NCBI GenBank assembly: GCA_038258425.1
Contig: JBBSPV010000010.1
Span: 26,138 to 90,137 of the forward strand
DNA length: 64,000 nucleotides
Direction of reading: 5' to 3'
Source of the DNA: DATLGB01 sp038258425
GTDB taxonomy: Bacteria; Actinomycetota; Thermoleophilia; Solirubrobacterales; Solirubrobacteraceae
In this document: positions 25,305-33,218 of the stretch, one piece after another
Position numbering within the stretch: position 1 is the first letter of the stretch
Layout: each line of letters starts with the position of its first letter
Notes under the pieces: generated by a model
The model's input: only the letters and a program-made list of their open reading frames with translations
Database searches by the model: none
What the model was told of the DNA's origin: nothing
Translations under genes and position numbers: made by a program

Positions 25305-26120
25305 TCACTCGACCCCGAGGCGGGCGCGCATGACGCGCACCGCCTCGGGGCTCGAGTCCATCAGCAGGTAGCGACGGCCGAGCTTTTCCGCCACCGCCCC
25401 CAGGGTGCCCGAGCCGGCGAACGGATCGACGCACAGGTCGCCCGGTCCCGAGGAGGCCTGCACGATGCGCCGCAGCACGCCCTCGGGCTTCTGGGTCGGG
25501 TAGCCCGTCTTCTCGCGGCCGCCCGGCGCGACGATCGTGTGCCACCAGACCGAGCTCGGCAGCTTCCCGCGGGCGGCCTTCTCCGGCCCGACGAGCCCCG
25601 GTGCCATGTAGGGCTCACGCTCGACGGCCGCGGCGTCGAAGAAGTGCGCGCCGGCCGTGCGGACGTACACGAGGATCGTGTTGTGCTTCGACGGCCAGCG
25701 CGTCCGCGGCTTCGCGCCGTAGTCGTAGGCCCAGATCAACTCGTTGAGGAAGCACTCGCGGCCGAAGAGCTCGTCGAGCAGGAGCTTGCAGTAGTGGCTC
25801 TCGCGCGGATCGATGTGGAAGTACAGCGTTCCGCTGTCGGTGAGCAGGCGCCGGCACTCGCGCAGGCGCGGCTCGAGGAAGCCGAGGTAGTCGTCGAAGG
25901 CGTCGCGGTAGCTCGAGCGCTCGAGCAGCTCCGTCCGGTAGCGGCGGCCGCCGAAGCCCGTCCGGTCGCCGTCCGGATCGGGCGTCGTCCGCAGGGTCCG
26001 GCGCTCCTGGTCTGTGCCGGTGTTGAAGGGCGGGTCGAGGTAGACGAGCTGGGCGATCCCGTCGCCGAGGCCCCGCAGCAGCGGGAGGTTGTCGCCCTCG
26101 AGGATCACCGCGGCCAGCAT
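25305..26120 (-). CDS. DNA adenine/cytosine-N4 methyltransferase, beta class, orphan
   Basis: A 271-residue amino-methyltransferase of DNA. The catalytic motif IV reads YLDPPFNTG (DPPF at about residues 29-32). The SAM-binding motif I comes at the C-terminal end (VDPFAGSGTLG, about 231-241). This IV-before-I order defines the beta class (N6-adenine or N4-cytosine, CcrM/HinfI-like). GYPTQKPEGVLRRI (TQKP) is typical. No restriction enzyme gene is nearby, so a housekeeping or regulatory methylation role is inferred. It is divergent from priA with 30 bp between start codons. Confidence 0.9.
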   Translation of the reverse strand: MLAAVILEGDNLPLLRGLGDGIAQLVYLDPPFNTGTDQERRTLRTTPDPDGDRTGFGGRRYRTELLERSSYRDAFDDYLGFLEPRLRECRRLLTDSGTLYFHIDPRESHYCKLLLDELFGRECFLNELIWAYDYGAKPRTRWPSKHNTILVYVRTAGAHFFDAAAVEREPYMAPGLVGPEKAARGKLPSSVWWHTIVAPGGREKTGYPTQKPEGVLRRIVQASSGPGDLCVDPFAGSGTLGAVAEKLGRRYLLMDSSPEAVRVMRARLGVE

Positions 26121-26135
26121 GTCAACCGCGGCGGA

Positions 26136-26141
26136 TACCGT
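26136..26141 (+). promoter_or_regulatory. -10 box of priA (leaderless type)
   Basis: TACCGT ends 9 nt before the priA ATG. It lies in the 30-bp gap between divergent priA and methylase, where an imperfect TATCCG sits on the other strand. Confidence 0.4.
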
Positions 26142-26150
26142 GGGCCGCCG

Positions 26151-28298
26151 ATGATCGCCCGCGTCGAGCCCCTCACGACGACGCGGCGGGTCCATGGGCC
26201 GTTCGACTACAAGCTGCCGGTCGCGCCCGTCGACGTCGGCTCGATCGTCCGCATCCCGTTCGGGCGCCAGCGGCTGACCGGCGTGGTGACCGAGCTCGCG
26301 ACGGCCAGCGAGCTGCCGCCGGAGCGGCTCGTCGCGCCCACGGCGGTCGGGCCGGACGCCGTCCCGCCCGAGCTCGTGGATCTCGCGCTGTGGATGGCCG
26401 AGGAGTACTGCTCGACGCGGGCCCGGGCGCTGGCCCTCGTGCTGCCACCGCCCGGCCGGCCGCGGACGGAGCTCTGGGGGCTCGCCGACCGACCGGCGGG
26501 GGAGGGGGAGCGGCTCACGGACGGGCAGGCGCGGGTGCTCGCGCGGCTGCCGGGCCCGGCCGGGGCCGACCTCGCCGCGCTGCGCCGCCTGGAGGCCCGC
26601 GGGCTCGTGCGGATCGAGCCGCGCGTGCGGCGCCGCGCGCCGCTCACCCACGCCGAGCCGGACCGGGCCGTCGCGCTCACCCCAGAGCAGGCGGCCGCCC
26701 TCGCCAAGGTCCAGGCGCCCGGCGAGCACCTGCTGCACGGGGTGACCGGGTCCGGCAAGACGGAGGTCTACCTGCGGGCCGCCGAGCGGACGCTGGCCGC
26801 CGGGCGCGGGGTCATCGTGCTCGTCCCGGAGATCGCCCTCACGCCCCAGACGGTGGCCCGCTTCCGGGCCCGCTTCGGGGACACGGTCGCGCTGCTGCAC
26901 TCCTCGCTCTCGGAGGGCGAGCGCTACGACGAGTGGCTGCGGCTGCGCCGGGGCGAGGCCCGCGTCGCCGTCGGCCCGCGCTCGGCGGTCTTCGCGCCCG
27001 TCGCCGACCTCGGGCTCGTCGTCGTCGACGAGGAGCACGACCCGGCCTACAAGCACGAGGGCGACCCGCGCTACGACGCCCGGCTCGTCGCCCGCCGGCG
27101 CGCGGCCTACACGGGGGCGACCGTCGTGTTCGGGACCGCGACGCCGCGGCCCGAGAGCTGGCATGGACTCGACCGGGTGACGCTGTCGGCGCGCGTCGAC
27201 GGCGCGCGGCTGCCGCCCGTGGAGGTCAGGGACATGCGCGGCCACCACCACCCGCTGCACCCCGATACCCAGGCCGCGCTCGCCGCGGTGGCGGGGGAGG
27301 GGGGCAAGGCGATCGTCCTGCTCAACCGCCGCGGCTGGTCGAACTTCCTCACCTGCCGCTCGTGCGGCCACGTGTGGACGTGCCCGAACTGCGACGTCGC
27401 GCTCGTCATGCACCGGGCCGAGCGGGCGATCGCCTGCCACCACTGCGGGCACCGCGAGGGCGTCCCCTCGCGGTGCGCGGCCTGCGGCTCGACCGCCGTC
27501 GCGCGCCACGGCGCCGGCACGGAGCGCCTCGAGGACGAGCTGGCCGGCAGCCTCGGCGTCGAGGTCTTCCGCCTGGACGCCGACACCGCGGCGCCCAAGG
27601 ACGCGATCGGGCGTCTGCTGCGCCGCTTCCGGGCGGCGCCGAGCGGGCTGCTCGTCGGTACGCAGCTCGTGGCCAAGGGCCACGACTTCCCCGACGTGAC
27701 GCTCGGCGTCGTCGTGGACGCCGACCAGACGCTGCGCTTCCCGGACTTCCGGGCGGAGGAGCGCACCTTCGCGCTCGTGGCCCAGCTCGCCGGCCGCGCC
27801 GGCCGCGGCGGCCGCGCCGGCCGGGTGATCGTCCAGACGCTCTCGCCCGACGCGTCGGCCATCGTCCACGCCGCCCGCCACGACGCCCCGGGCTTCCTCG
27901 CCGAGGAGCTCGGCCGGCGGGAGGCGCTGCGCTACCCGCCCTACGCCGACCTCGTCCGCGTCGTCTGCGTGGCGGACGCCGCCCGCACCGCCCGGGCGGC
28001 GGCGGACGCCGTGGCGGCCGGGGTCGAGGTCGTCCTCAGGGCGCCGGAGGCCGCTCGCGCGGCGTCGTCGGGGCTCGCACCGGCCGTGTCGGCCGCAGGT
28101 GGGCCCCCGAGCAGCCTCACGGAGATCCTGGGTCCCGCCCCGCTGTTCCGGCTGCGCAACCGCGAGCGCGTCCAGCTCGTCGTCCGCACCGGGGCGCGGG
28201 CCGCCGCGGTGGCGGCGGTCGGGACGGCGGTCGAGCGCGCGGCCCGGGACAAGCGCTTCCACCGCGTCGCCTTCTCCGTCGACGTCGACCCGCAGTAG
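26151..28298 (+). CDS. priA: Primosomal protein N' (replication restart helicase)
   Basis: Superfamily 2 3-prime-to-5-prime DNA helicase that restarts stalled replication forks. It has 715 residues. An N-terminal 3-prime-end-binding domain (VHGPFDYKLP) is followed by Walker A GVTGSGKTEVY (about residue 200), Walker B VDEEHD and the zinc-binding cysteine cluster (CRSCGHVWTCPNC to CAACGS, about 401-447). VGTQLVAKGHDFPDVTL is the conserved helicase C motif. Many actinobacterial PriA proteins have lost the ATPase residues; this one keeps them and should be an active helicase. Confidence 0.95.
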   Translation: MIARVEPLTTTRRVHGPFDYKLPVAPVDVGSIVRIPFGRQRLTGVVTELATASELPPERLVAPTAVGPDAVPPELVDLALWMAEEYCSTRARALALVLPPPGRPRTELWGLADRPAGEGERLTDGQARVLARLPGPAGADLAALRRLEARGLVRIEPRVRRRAPLTHAEPDRAVALTPEQAAALAKVQAPGEHLLHGVTGSGKTEVYLRAAERTLAAGRGVIVLVPEIALTPQTVARFRARFGDTVALLHSSLSEGERYDEWLRLRRGEARVAVGPRSAVFAPVADLGLVVVDEEHDPAYKHEGDPRYDARLVARRRAAYTGATVVFGTATPRPESWHGLDRVTLSARVDGARLPPVEVRDMRGHHHPLHPDTQAALAAVAGEGGKAIVLLNRRGWSNFLTCRSCGHVWTCPNCDVALVMHRAERAIACHHCGHREGVPSRCAACGSTAVARHGAGTERLEDELAGSLGVEVFRLDADTAAPKDAIGRLLRRFRAAPSGLLVGTQLVAKGHDFPDVTLGVVVDADQTLRFPDFRAEERTFALVAQLAGRAGRGGRAGRVIVQTLSPDASAIVHAARHDAPGFLAEELGRREALRYPPYADLVRVVCVADAARTARAAADAVAAGVEVVLRAPEAARAASSGLAPAVSAAGGPPSSLTEILGPAPLFRLRNRERVQLVVRTGARAAAVAAVGTAVERAARDKRFHRVAFSVDVDPQ

Positions 28299-28341
28299 CG
28301 CCGGGGCGCTACGCGCGAGCCGGGCCCGGACGCCGGCGAGA

Positions 28342-28347
28342 TACCCT
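28342..28347 (+). promoter_or_regulatory. -10 box of def (leaderless type)
   Basis: TACCCT ends 8 nt before the def ATG, in the 57-bp gap after priA. Confidence 0.5.
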
Positions 28348-28355
28348 GTCGGGCG

Positions 28356-28955
28356 ATGTCCGACGAGCCCGTGGAGGTCGAAGAGGAGGAGCGCCGGCCG
28401 CCGGAGCTCGATCCCGAGACGCGCGCACGCCGTGACGCCGCGCTGCGGCTCGTGCGCCGGTACGGCGACCCCGTGCTGCGGACCCGGGCACTGGCGATCG
28501 ACCGCTTCGACGACCGGCTGGCCGACGAGGCCCGCCGCATGGGGGACCTCATGCACGACGCGCTGGGCATCGGCCTGGCGGCGACCCAGGTCGGGGTCAT
28601 GCACCGCCTGCTCGTCTATCGCGTCGAGCTCGAGGCGCCCGTCGCCGCGGTGGTCAACCCGGTACTCGACTACCTCTCGGACGAGAAGGAGTGGGGCGAG
28701 GAGGGCTGCCTCTCGCTGCCCGGCGTGCTCGTCGACGTCGAGCGCGCCGTCCACGTCCGGGTGTCGGGTCAGGACGAGCGCGGGGAGGCCCTCGTGATCG
28801 AGGCCTCGGGCCTCGAGGCCCGGGTGCTCCAGCACGAGATGGACCACCTGGACGGGGTGCTGATCCTCGACCGCACGCCGCGCGACCAGCGCAAGCAGGC
28901 GATGAAGGCCATGCGCGAGCGGCTCGGCGCGGACGAGCAGCGCACCGCGGCCTAA
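28356..28955 (+). CDS. def: Peptide deformylase
   Basis: Removes the formyl group from nascent N-terminal methionine. It has 199 residues with an acidic N-terminal extension of about 25 residues before the domain. All three family motifs are intact: GIGLAATQVG, EEGCLSLPG (metal-binding Cys) and QHEMDHLDG (metal-binding His pair and catalytic Glu). fmt, which adds the formyl group to initiator tRNA, is the next gene. A 45-nt element follows the stop codon directly. Confidence 0.97.
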   Translation: MSDEPVEVEEEERRPPELDPETRARRDAALRLVRRYGDPVLRTRALAIDRFDDRLADEARRMGDLMHDALGIGLAATQVGVMHRLLVYRVELEAPVAAVVNPVLDYLSDEKEWGEEGCLSLPGVLVDVERAVHVRVSGQDERGEALVIEASGLEARVLQHEMDHLDGVLILDRTPRDQRKQAMKAMRERLGADEQRTAA

Positions 28956-29000
28956 GGAGACCACGTGGGGGCCCGCCGACGGCAGACACGGCTGGTCGGC
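28956..29000. repeat. 45-nt intergenic element, copy A
   Basis: Starts right after the def stop codon with GGAGACCAC and continues GGGGGCCCGCC, CACGGC and GGTCGGC. A closely matching 44-nt copy begins right after the stop codon at 38702. GACC (28959-28962) and GGTC (28994-28997) could close a stem. A GTG at 28965 behind AGGAG opens a 24-codon frame to 29039, probably by chance. Confidence 0.5.
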
Positions 29001-29051
29001 ACGACGCCCGCCGCTGCCCGCTGCCCCCGGCACCCCTGAGGCCCGCGACTC

Positions 29052-29921
29052 GTGCGCACGGTCGTCCTCGGCACGTCGGCCTTCGCCGCCGCCGTGCTGC
29101 GGCGCCTCGCCGGCGGCCCTCACCGTCCGGAGCTCGTCGTGACGCGGCCGGACCGCCCGCGCGGCCGCGGACGCCGGCTCGCCGCCCCGCCCGTGGCCGG
29201 CGCCGCGCTGGAGCTCGGGCTCGAGCTTGTCCAGCCGGAGGACCTGCACGCGCCCGAGGCGCTCGCCGCGATCGCCGACGTCGCGCCCGAGGCGCTGTGC
29301 CTGTGCGCCTACGGCGCGCTCGTCAAGGCGCCGCTGCTCGACCGCTACACGATCTACAACGTCCATCCGTCGCTGCTGCCGCGCTGGCGCGGTGCGGCCC
29401 CGGTGGAGCGGGCGATCATGGCCGGCGACGCGGAGACGGGCGTGTCCATCATGCGGCTCACGGCGGGGCTGGACACCGGGCCGGTCTGCCTGCAGGGCAC
29501 CGAGCCGATCCGCCCCGACGACGACTACGGGACGCTCGCCGCCCGCCTCGAGGGCCTGGGCGCCGACCTCCTCGTCCGCGCGCTGGACGAGCGGCCGGCC
29601 TTCGTCGAGCAGCCGGAGGCCGGGGTCACGTACGCGGAGAAGCTCGGGCCGCAGGACCGGACGCTCGACGCCGCGCGCCCGGGCGCCGAGCTCGAGCGGA
29701 CGGTCCGTGCGCTGCGCCCGCACGTCGGCGCCCGCGTCCTGCTCGCCGACGGGTTCCTCGGCGTCTGGGCGGCGCGCGCGGCCGGCGGCGGCGAGGGCGA
29801 GCCGTTGCGCCGCGACGGCGGCGGCCTGCGCTTCGGCGGGCTCGAGCTCCTCGAGGTCCAGCCCGCCGGCGGCCGCCGCATGCCGGCCGCCGATTGGCTG
29901 CGCGGCCAGCACGCCGTCTGA
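29052..29921 (+). CDS. fmt: Methionyl-tRNA formyltransferase
   Basis: Formylates Met-tRNA for initiation using 10-formyltetrahydrofolate. It has 289 residues, slightly shorter than the usual 310. The catalytic segment reads YNVHPSLLPRWRGAAPVERAI, with the Asn/His pair and SLLPRWRG loop, and VSIMRLTAGLDTGPV follows. The C-terminal tRNA-binding domain is short. The GTG start gives the normal VVLGTSAFAAAVL beginning. The def-fmt-rsmB order is the classic bacterial cluster, here interrupted by one small gene. Confidence 0.95.
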   Translation: MRTVVLGTSAFAAAVLRRLAGGPHRPELVVTRPDRPRGRGRRLAAPPVAGAALELGLELVQPEDLHAPEALAAIADVAPEALCLCAYGALVKAPLLDRYTIYNVHPSLLPRWRGAAPVERAIMAGDAETGVSIMRLTAGLDTGPVCLQGTEPIRPDDDYGTLAARLEGLGADLLVRALDERPAFVEQPEAGVTYAEKLGPQDRTLDAARPGAELERTVRALRPHVGARVLLADGFLGVWAARAAGGGEGEPLRRDGGGLRFGGLELLEVQPAGGRRMPAADWLRGQHAV

Positions 29922-30003
29922 CTGTCTCTCGTCGCCCGGGCGGTGATCGAGCTCGCTCCCGGGGTAGGGCTCCCTGACCGCAAGCGACGAGGAGGAGCCT
30001 CCC

Positions 30004-30192
30004 GTGGAGATCCCCAAGCAGCAGGTGCTGGACATGATCAAGCAGAAGGGCAAGGGCGACCAGGCCGACCAGGCCGACAAGGAGCTGCCCGACAAGGTCG
30101 ACCCGGAGCGCGACTCGGGACTGCTGCAGAAGTTCGGGCTCGATCCCAAGGACCTGCTCGGCGGGATTGCCGGCAAGGTTCCGGGCCTCTAG
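30004..30192 (+). CDS. Small conserved-looking acidic/basic protein, 62 residues
   Basis: A 62-residue protein beginning MEIPKQQVLDMIKQKG and ending LLGGIAGKVPGL. The middle is highly charged (ADKELPDKVDPERD). A strong ribosome binding site GAGGAGG (29989-29995) precedes the GTG, unlike the leaderless neighbours, which supports translation. No cysteine, signal peptide or membrane segment is present. I do not recognise the family. Its place between fmt and rsmB does not indicate a function. Confidence 0.75.
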   Translation: MEIPKQQVLDMIKQKGKGDQADQADKELPDKVDPERDSGLLQKFGLDPKDLLGGIAGKVPGL

Positions 30193-30229
30193 GCCGCTTC
30201 CACTCCGCGCTGCCGCCGGGCACCGGCGG

Positions 30230-30235
30230 TAGCGT
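30230..30235 (+). promoter_or_regulatory. -10 box of rsmB (leaderless type)
   Basis: TAGCGT ends 7 nt before the rsmB GTG. Confidence 0.45.
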
Positions 30236-30242
30236 GGTCGGC

Positions 30243-31595
30243 GTGTCCGTCCTCGCCGAACGCGTCGCCCCGGCCCGCGCCTGCGCCTACGAGGTCGTCG
30301 GCCGCGTCTTCGAGGACGGCGCCTGGGCGGATCGCGCCCTGCTGGGCGAGGCGCGCCGCCACGGGCTGGACGCCCGAGACCGAGCGCTCGCGACCCGGCT
30401 GGCGTTCGGGACGGTGCAGCGCCGCTCGACGCTCGACCACCTGATCACCGTCCTCGCCCGCCGGCCCCCGGAGCGCCTCGACGCCGCCGGGCGCACGGCG
30501 CTGCGCCTCGGGCTCTACCAGCTCGCGGTCCTCGAGCGGGTGCCGCCGCACGCCGTCGTGGGGGAGTCGGTGGAGCTGGCCAAGCGGGTCAGCCCGCGCG
30601 GCGCCGGCCTCGTCAACGCCGTGCTGCGCCGGGGCGCCCGCGAGGCGCGCGCCCTCGTGGCCGCGTTGCCGGAGGCGACGCCGGCGCAGGCGGCGCTGCT
30701 CCACGCGCACCCCGTCTGGGTCGCCGAGCGCTGGTGGGACCAGCTCGGACCGGAGGGCGCCCGCGCGCTGATGGCCGCGGGCAACCGCGCGCCCGAGGCG
30801 GCGCTGCGCGCCAACACCCTGCGCACGACGCCCGAGGCGCTCGTCGAGGCCCTCCCGGTGGCCGCCCGCCGCGACCCGCGCCAGCCGGAGGCGCTGGTGC
30901 TCGAGGCGCCCTTCGACGCCCACGGCTCGCCCCTGCACCGCGACGGGCACTTCATGCCCCAGGCGCGCGCCGCCCAGGCCGTGGCGCGCGTGCTCGACCC
31001 GCGGCCCGGCGACCGGGTCCTCGACCTCTGCGCCGCCCCGGGCGGGAAGACCACCCACCTCGCCGCCCTGACCGGCAACCGCGGCACGGTGGTGGCGATC
31101 GAGCCCGACGCCACGCGCGCGGCCCACCTGCGCGCCACGGTCGCGCGGATGGGCGCGGACGCGGTGGACATCCGGGAGGCCGACGCCCGCGAGCTCGACG
31201 AGCCGGGCGCCTACGACCGCGTCCTCGTGGACCCGCCGTGCTCGGACCTCGGCACGCTCGCCGCCCGCCCCGACGCCCGCTGGCGCAAGCGGCCCGAGGA
31301 CGTCACCCGCGTCGCCGAGCTGCAGCGCGAGCTGCTCGAGGCCGGGACCCGGGCCACGTGCCCCGGCGGAACGCTCGTGTACGCGACCTGCACGCTCTCG
31401 CCCGAGGAGAACGAGCTCCAGGTCCAGGCCTTCCTCGACCGCCACGCGGCGTGGACGGCGGATGACCTCTCGGCGGCGGCCGGCCTGCCGGTCTGGCAGC
31501 ATCCGTCCGTGCCCGCCTTCTCCCAGTCGCTCCCGCACCGCGACGGCACGGACGGCTTCTTCGTCGCCCGGCTGCGCCGGAGGGCGGCGCGGTGA
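30243..31595 (+). CDS. rsmB: 16S rRNA (cytosine-967-C5)-methyltransferase
   Basis: Methylates C967 of 16S rRNA. It has 450 residues. The N-terminal NusB-like RNA-binding domain (about 1-145; LYQLAVLERVPPHAVVGESV) is followed by the SAM-dependent domain with VLDLCAAPGGKTTHL, the motif IV cysteine in VDPPCSDLGTL and the catalytic cysteine in YATCTLSPEENE. GTG 30243 is chosen because the NusB domain begins a few residues later and a -10 box precedes it. Its stop overlaps the next gene. Confidence 0.95.
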   Translation: MSVLAERVAPARACAYEVVGRVFEDGAWADRALLGEARRHGLDARDRALATRLAFGTVQRRSTLDHLITVLARRPPERLDAAGRTALRLGLYQLAVLERVPPHAVVGESVELAKRVSPRGAGLVNAVLRRGAREARALVAALPEATPAQAALLHAHPVWVAERWWDQLGPEGARALMAAGNRAPEAALRANTLRTTPEALVEALPVAARRDPRQPEALVLEAPFDAHGSPLHRDGHFMPQARAAQAVARVLDPRPGDRVLDLCAAPGGKTTHLAALTGNRGTVVAIEPDATRAAHLRATVARMGADAVDIREADARELDEPGAYDRVLVDPPCSDLGTLAARPDARWRKRPEDVTRVAELQRELLEAGTRATCPGGTLVYATCTLSPEENELQVQAFLDRHAAWTADDLSAAAGLPVWQHPSVPAFSQSLPHRDGTDGFFVARLRRRAAR

Positions 31596-31819
31596 GCTCG
31601 GACGATGTCGATCTCGGCCCGGTCTGCCCGACCTGCCACGAGCCCTGGCTGCGCTCCACCTCGCTGCCCGGCCGCTTCCGCTGCGTGAACTGCTTCAGCC
31701 GCTTCGAACTGCGGTCCGTGTGCCCGGAGTGCGGCGAGCACTCGACCATCGTGCGGATGTCGAACACCGCGCTGTATCAGTGCAACAACTGCTCGTCCTC
31801 CATGCTGACGGCGATATGA
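31592..31819 (+). CDS. Small double zinc-ribbon protein
   Basis: A 75-residue protein with four Cys-X2-Cys pairs: CPTC, CVNC, CPEC and CNNC. They are spaced as two zinc ribbons, the first pair of motifs about residues 12-34 and the second about 45-67. It has no other domain. The GTG overlaps the rsmB stop and its stop overlaps the rpe ATG, so it is translated as part of the rsmB-rpe operon. A nucleic-acid or ribosome-related role would fit, but that is inference. Confidence 0.85.
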   Translation: MSSDDVDLGPVCPTCHEPWLRSTSLPGRFRCVNCFSRFELRSVCPECGEHSTIVRMSNTALYQCNNCSSSMLTAI

Positions 31820-32475
31820 GCTGGTCCGGCGTCGCGCCCTCCATCCTCTCCGCCGACTTCTCGCGCCTCGGCGCGCAGGTCACCGACGTGCTCGACGCCG
31901 GTGCGACCGTCGTCCACGTCGACATCATGGACGGCCACTTCGTGCCGCCGCTGAGCATGGGCCCGGGTGTCGTCAGCGGCCTGCGCGAGCTCGTCCACGA
32001 CCGCGGCGCCGTGCTCGACGTCCACCTGATGGTCGAGCGCCCCGAGCGCCACGTGGGCGCCTTCGCCGAGGCCGGCGCCGACGGCATCACCGTCCACTAC
32101 GAGGCCACGCCGCACGTCCACTACGCCCTTCAGCAGGTGCGCGCGGCCGGCTGCCGCGCCGGGCTCGCGCTGAACCCGGGGACGCCGGCGACCGCCGCGG
32201 CCGAGGTGGCCGGCGAGCTCGACCTCCTGCTGTGCATGACGGTCAATCCCGGCTGGGGCGGCCAGCCGTTCATCGAGGCGTCGCTGGACAAGCTCGGCCG
32301 CTTGCGGGAGCTGCTGGGACCCGACGTCGTGCTCGAGGTCGACGGCGGCATCGACGCCGGCACGGTGGGACGGGCCGCCCGCGCCGGCGCCGACCTGTGG
32401 GTCGCCGGGTCGGCGGTCTTCAAGGCCGACCCCGGCGGCGAGGTCGAGGCGATCGCCGCCGCCGCCCGCGGCTGA
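31816..32475 (+). CDS. rpe: Ribulose-phosphate 3-epimerase
   Basis: Interconverts ribulose 5-phosphate and xylulose 5-phosphate in the pentose phosphate pathway. It has 219 residues in a TIM barrel. APSILSADFSRL, HVDIMDGHFVP (metal-binding His and catalytic Asp), VHLMVERPE and the phosphate-binding EVDGGID and AGSAVF motifs are complete. The ATG overlaps the previous stop. rsmB-rpe adjacency is common in bacteria. Confidence 0.97.
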   Translation: MSWSGVAPSILSADFSRLGAQVTDVLDAGATVVHVDIMDGHFVPPLSMGPGVVSGLRELVHDRGAVLDVHLMVERPERHVGAFAEAGADGITVHYEATPHVHYALQQVRAAGCRAGLALNPGTPATAAAEVAGELDLLLCMTVNPGWGGQPFIEASLDKLGRLRELLGPDVVLEVDGGIDAGTVGRAARAGADLWVAGSAVFKADPGGEVEAIAAAARG

Positions 32476-32509
32476 CGCGCCCGCGGCGGACCGGGGCGGG
32501 GCGTGCCGA

Positions 32510-32515
32510 TACCCT
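32510..32515 (+). promoter_or_regulatory. -10 box of arfB (leaderless type)
   Basis: TACCCT ends 6 nt before the arfB ATG. Confidence 0.45.
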
Positions 32516-32521
32516 CGCCCG

Positions 32522-32938
32522 ATGCCCGAGCGGAGCGTCCTGCGACCCGCTCCCGGGGTGGCGATCCCCGTCGCGGAGGTCGTCCTGCGCACGAGCCGCT
32601 CCTCCGGCCCGGGCGGCCAGCACGCGAATGTCACCGCCTCGCGCGTGGAGGCGGTCTTCGACGCCCGGGCCTCGGCCGCGCTCGGCGACGACGCCCGCCG
32701 GCGGATCACGGCCCGCTGGGGACCCGTCGTCCGCGCCGTCGCCCAGGACGCCCGCTCGCAGGCGCGCAACCGCGAGCTGGCGTTGGAGCGGCTCGAGGCG
32801 CGGCTCGCCACCGCGCTCGAGCGGCGCCGCTCCCGCACGGCGACGCGGCCCACCCGCTCCTCCAAGGAGCGCCGGCTGAGTGCGAAGAAGCGGGCAGGCG
32901 AGCGCAAGCAGGCCCGCCGCCGGGTGGACCCGGACTAG
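32522..32938 (+). CDS. arfB: Alternative ribosome-rescue factor B (peptidyl-tRNA hydrolase)
   Basis: Releases peptides from ribosomes stalled on mRNAs without a stop codon. It has 138 residues. The catalytic GGQ motif is at residues 31-33 (SSGPGGQHAN). The C-terminal tail is strongly basic (SKERRLSAKKRAGERKQ), which in ArfB inserts into the empty mRNA channel. No anticodon-recognition domain is present, which separates it from RF1 and RF2. It ends before a convergent, repeat-bearing gap. Confidence 0.93.
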   Translation: MPERSVLRPAPGVAIPVAEVVLRTSRSSGPGGQHANVTASRVEAVFDARASAALGDDARRRITARWGPVVRAVAQDARSQARNRELALERLEARLATALERRRSRTATRPTRSSKERRLSAKKRAGERKQARRRVDPD

Positions 32939-33058
32939 GCCTTCGTGAACATCCGGCGCGGTGACGGGTGCGACGGACAGCCGCCGCCACGGCGGCTGGC
33001 GACGGCGGTACCGGACCTGGGCACCGGGGCTCATCCGCAGGCCGGCGTGGCGGGCGGG

Positions 33059-33113
33059 GGCAAGAGGCGGGTGGGAGACGGTTGTCGGACGCGTACCCGC
33101 CTGTGGTTTCCTT
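33059..33113. repeat. REP-like hairpin element, copy 3
   Basis: GGCAAGAGGCGGGT (33059-33072) and ACCCGCCT (33095-33102) form the stem, with a degraded outer arm ending TTGC near 33113. The loop GACGGTTGTCGGACGC resembles the other copies. The 32939-33218 gap holds this copy and copy 4 and no gene. Confidence 0.7.
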
Positions 33114-33141
33114 GCGCGCCCCAGGCTCTGCCCCCGCAGCC

Positions 33142-33217
33142 GGCAAGAGGCGGGTGAAGGGCCGTTCTCCGACGTCTAGCCGCCTGTCGCGGCTCCGCCG
33201 GCGATCCTCCTCTTGCC
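33142..33217. repeat. REP-like hairpin element, copy 4 (with insertion)
   Basis: GGCAAGAGGCGGGT (33142-33155) is followed by GGCCGTTCTCCGACGTC and AGCCGCCT. The outer arm CTCTTGCC appears only at 33210-33217, after a stretch not present in copy 2. Like the others it lies between convergent genes. Confidence 0.65.
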
Positions 33218-33218
33218 C

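Noticed and set aside
25305..30176. Very long open frame on the minus strand across priA, def and fmt
   Set aside because: Only the first ~800 bp (the methylase) encode a real protein. The rest is the low-stop antisense of GC-rich genes, rich in Arg, Pro and Ala without domains. Similar shadows occur across the window.
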